Source: Candidatus Luteimonas excrementigallinarum
Lineage (GTDB): Bacteria > Pseudomonadota > Gammaproteobacteria > Xanthomonadales > Xanthomonadaceae
DNA length: 10,306 nucleotides
Reading direction: 5' to 3'
NCBI GenBank assembly: GCA_019115725.1
Contig: DXCY01000009.1
Span: forward strand, 1 to 10,306
Of this stretch, positions 7,822 through 10,306 are shown in pieces. The number at the start of each line of letters is the position of its first letter. Position 1 is the first letter of the stretch. A program made the position numbers and the translations under genes. Below the pieces are notes generated by a model. The model was not told the DNA's origin and did not search any database. It saw nothing but the letters and a program-made list of their open reading frames with translations.

Positions 7822-8070
7822 TCAGGCCGCGGCACCCACGAACGCACGCACGGCCGCGGCATCGAAAGGCCAGTCCAGCTCCCGGTTGCCCGCCTCGTCG
7901 CGCAGCACCGGCACGCGGATCCCGTAACGCTCCTCGAGCGCCTCGTCGTCATCGATCCACACCGTCTGGAAGTCCGGCGCGCGCGCCGTCGCCAGCACGT
8001 GCAGCGCCTGGTCGCACAGGGGGCAGTCATCGCGCTGGTAGAGGGTCAGGACTGGAACGGAGTGCTGCAT
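7822..8070 (-). CDS. Glutaredoxin-like thiol-redox protein (DUF836/PF05768 type)
   Basis: A short 82-residue cytoplasmic protein with a thioredoxin-like fold pattern: strand VPVLTLYQR, then the redox motif CPLC (Cys16 and Cys19) opening the first helix, and a cis-proline site in RVPVLRDE (Pro54), followed by the terminal helix AAAVRAFVGA. Length and motif fit the small glutaredoxin family PF05768. Its substrate is unknown. The ATG at 8070 is preceded only by a weak GGCGAG. It converges on the yceI-cytochrome operon with a 24-base gap and diverges from sdaA across 44 bases. The pairing with an oxygen-sensitive iron-sulfur enzyme is suggestive but may be no more than position. Confidence 0.88.
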   Translation of the reverse strand: MQHSVPVLTLYQRDDCPLCDQALHVLATARAPDFQTVWIDDDEALEERYGIRVPVLRDEAGNRELDWPFDAAAVRAFVGAAA

Positions 8071-8102
8071 CTGGCTCGCCGGGAATCGCCTGCGGGACTG
8101 CG

Positions 8103-8109
8103 TAGAATA
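8103..8109. promoter_or_regulatory. Overlapping divergent -10-like hexamers between the glutaredoxin and sdaA genes
   Basis: The most AT-rich spot in the 44-base divergent gap reads tagaata. On the plus strand TAGAAT (8103-8108) fits a -10 box (TAnnnT) and ends six bases before the sdaA ATG at 8115. On the minus strand TATTCT (8109-8104) fits a -10 box that would start a glutaredoxin mRNA near 8097 with a leader of about 27 bases. I see no convincing -35 element for either. Both calls are inferences from sequence and position. Confidence 0.5.
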
Positions 8110-8114
8110 GCCGT

Positions 8115-9497
<1,383 letters not shown>

Positions 9498-9501
9498 CCT
9501 G

Positions 9502-9532
9502 CCCGCAGGCGCGCACCGCGCGCTCCTGCGGG
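9502..9532. terminator. GC-rich hairpin between convergent sdaA and homoserine dehydrogenase genes (possible bidirectional terminator)
   Basis: CCCGCAGG (9502-9509) pairs perfectly with CCTGCGGG (9525-9532). Inside, after one mismatch, GCGC (9511-9514) pairs with GCGC (9520-9523) around a five-base loop. The stem begins five bases after the sdaA stop and 14 bases beyond the homoserine dehydrogenase stop on the other strand. No T-run follows on either strand, so intrinsic termination is not certain. It may instead protect 3' ends or block convergent transcription. Confidence 0.55.
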
Positions 9533-9545
9533 AAAGCGCCTTCCT

Positions 9546-10306
9546 TCATCCCGTCACGATCGCCAGCACGTCATCCAGCAGCGCGGCGGCGGTGACTTCG
9601 GCGCCGGCGCCCGGGCCGCGGATCACCAGCGGCTGCGGCCGGTAACGGCAGCTGGTAATCGCCACCACGTTGTCGGTTCCGCTGCCGGCACACAACGGGT
9701 GGTCGGCGGGCAGCGCGCGCAGCCCCACGCTGGCGCCATCGGCATCGAAGCGGCCGACGAAGCGCAGCCTTTCACCCGCTGCCCGGGCTTTCTCCAACCG
9801 CGCAGCCATGGGCGCATCCAGCAGCGGAAGCAGCGCGTCCGCCCCGTCCTGATCGGCGGCAGCCAGCGCCGCGGGCAGCAGCGGATCGATATGCACATCG
9901 TGCGCCTGCAGCTGCCGCCCCGCCGCCCGCGCCAGGATCAGCAGTTTGCGGCGCACGTCCCCGCCAGACAGGTCTTCGCGCGGGTCAGGCTCGGCGTAGC
10001 CGTCCGCCCGCGCCTGGCGTACCAGCTCCGAGAACGGGCGCGCGCCATCGTAGTTGTCAAACAGCCAGGCCAGGGATCCGGACAGCACGCCTTCCACGGC
10101 GTGGATGCGGTCGCCGCCGGCCACCAGCGTGCGGATCGTACGCAACAGCGGCAGGCCCGCACCCACGGTGGCTGCATCGCCGTAGCCTGCGCCCCCGGTC
10201 CGGGCCGCGGCGACCGCCTGCGCCCGGGCCAGGTCGGCGCCCGCACCCAGCTTGTTTGCGGTCACCACGTGCACGCCGCGCGCCAGCCATTCCGCATGCC
10301 AGCCGG
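9546..10306 (-). CDS. Homoserine dehydrogenase, C-terminal part (5' end outside window)
   Basis: 252 codons are visible, open to the right edge, with TGA at 9546-9548. The enzyme reduces aspartate semialdehyde to homoserine with NAD(P)H, the branch point to threonine and methionine. Recognisable pieces in order are GVHVVTANK (end of the nucleotide-binding domain, about 10277-10251), GAGLPLLRTI, EGVLSGSLAWLF, the catalytic stretch AEPDPREDLSGGDVRRKLLI with the Asp and Lys typical of the active site, and the closing RGPGAGAEVTAAALLDDVL. The protein ends right after this segment, as in ThrA/MetL-type dehydrogenases, and carries no C-terminal ACT domain as Bacillus-type Hom does. Whether an aspartokinase domain is fused upstream cannot be seen, so thrA, metL and hom all remain possible. 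It converges on sdaA. Confidence 0.93.
   Translation of the reverse strand, partial: GWHAEWLARGVHVVTANKLGAGADLARAQAVAAARTGGAGYGDAATVGAGLPLLRTIRTLVAGGDRIHAVEGVLSGSLAWLFDNYDGARPFSELVRQARADGYAEPDPREDLSGGDVRRKLLILARAAGRQLQAHDVHIDPLLPAALAAADQDGADALLPLLDAPMAARLEKARAAGERLRFVGRFDADGASVGLRALPADHPLCAGSGTDNVVAITSCRYRPQPLVIRGPGAGAEVTAAALLDDVLAIVTG

Noticed and set aside
7798..7829. A possible terminator hairpin between the second YceI gene and the convergent glutaredoxin gene (CGGCC at 7798-7802 against GGCCG at 7825-7829).
   Set aside because: The outer stem is only five pairs with a long interior and no T-run, and it extends into the glutaredoxin coding end. It is too weak to annotate.

Overview
The window is GC-rich and densely coding. 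Codon usage, gene content and gene order fit a gammaproteobacterium of the Xanthomonadaceae/Lysobacteraceae type (Lysobacter, Luteimonas, Stenotrophomonas or Xanthomonas relatives). That placement is an inference from content; no marker gene is present. I found no insertion sequence, phage gene, CRISPR array, tRNA or rRNA, and no gene-free stretch over 100 bases.

Left part (1-5970, minus strand): two very large paralogous sensor genes stand in tandem, transcribed right to left. The upstream one (5970-2395, 1191 aa) is a complete hybrid histidine kinase: signal peptide, fourteen propeller-blade repeats, Y_Y_Y domain, one membrane helix, HisKA, HATPase and a C-terminal receiver. The downstream one (2313 to beyond base 1) has the same N-terminal layout, blade for blade, and is cut by the window edge just as its membrane helix begins, so its output domain is unknown. 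They probably form an operon and arose by duplication.

Middle part (about 6020-7797, plus strand): three overlapping genes form a compact envelope redox operon: a periplasmic YceI-family protein, a four-helix cytochrome b561, and a second, divergent YceI-family protein. The overlaps of 23 and 8 bases suggest translational coupling. E. coli has the related pair yceJ-yceI. The likely theme is quinone or isoprenoid binding coupled to haem-based electron transfer at the inner membrane.

Right part (7822-10306): a small glutaredoxin-like protein (minus strand) diverges from sdaA, a single-chain iron-sulfur L-serine ammonia-lyase (plus strand), across only 44 bases. That gap holds back-to-back -10-like hexamers, and the sdaA one sits so close to the ATG that a leaderless mRNA is plausible. 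sdaA converges on the 3' part of a homoserine dehydrogenase gene (minus strand, running off the right edge), and a strong GC-rich hairpin lies in the 48-base gap between them.

Nothing here is clearly a new system. The items most worth a second look are the tandem 14-blade sensor pair with its single-TGA, same-frame junction, the probable leaderless sdaA promoter, and the YceI-cytochrome-YceI operon with two unlike YceI proteins.
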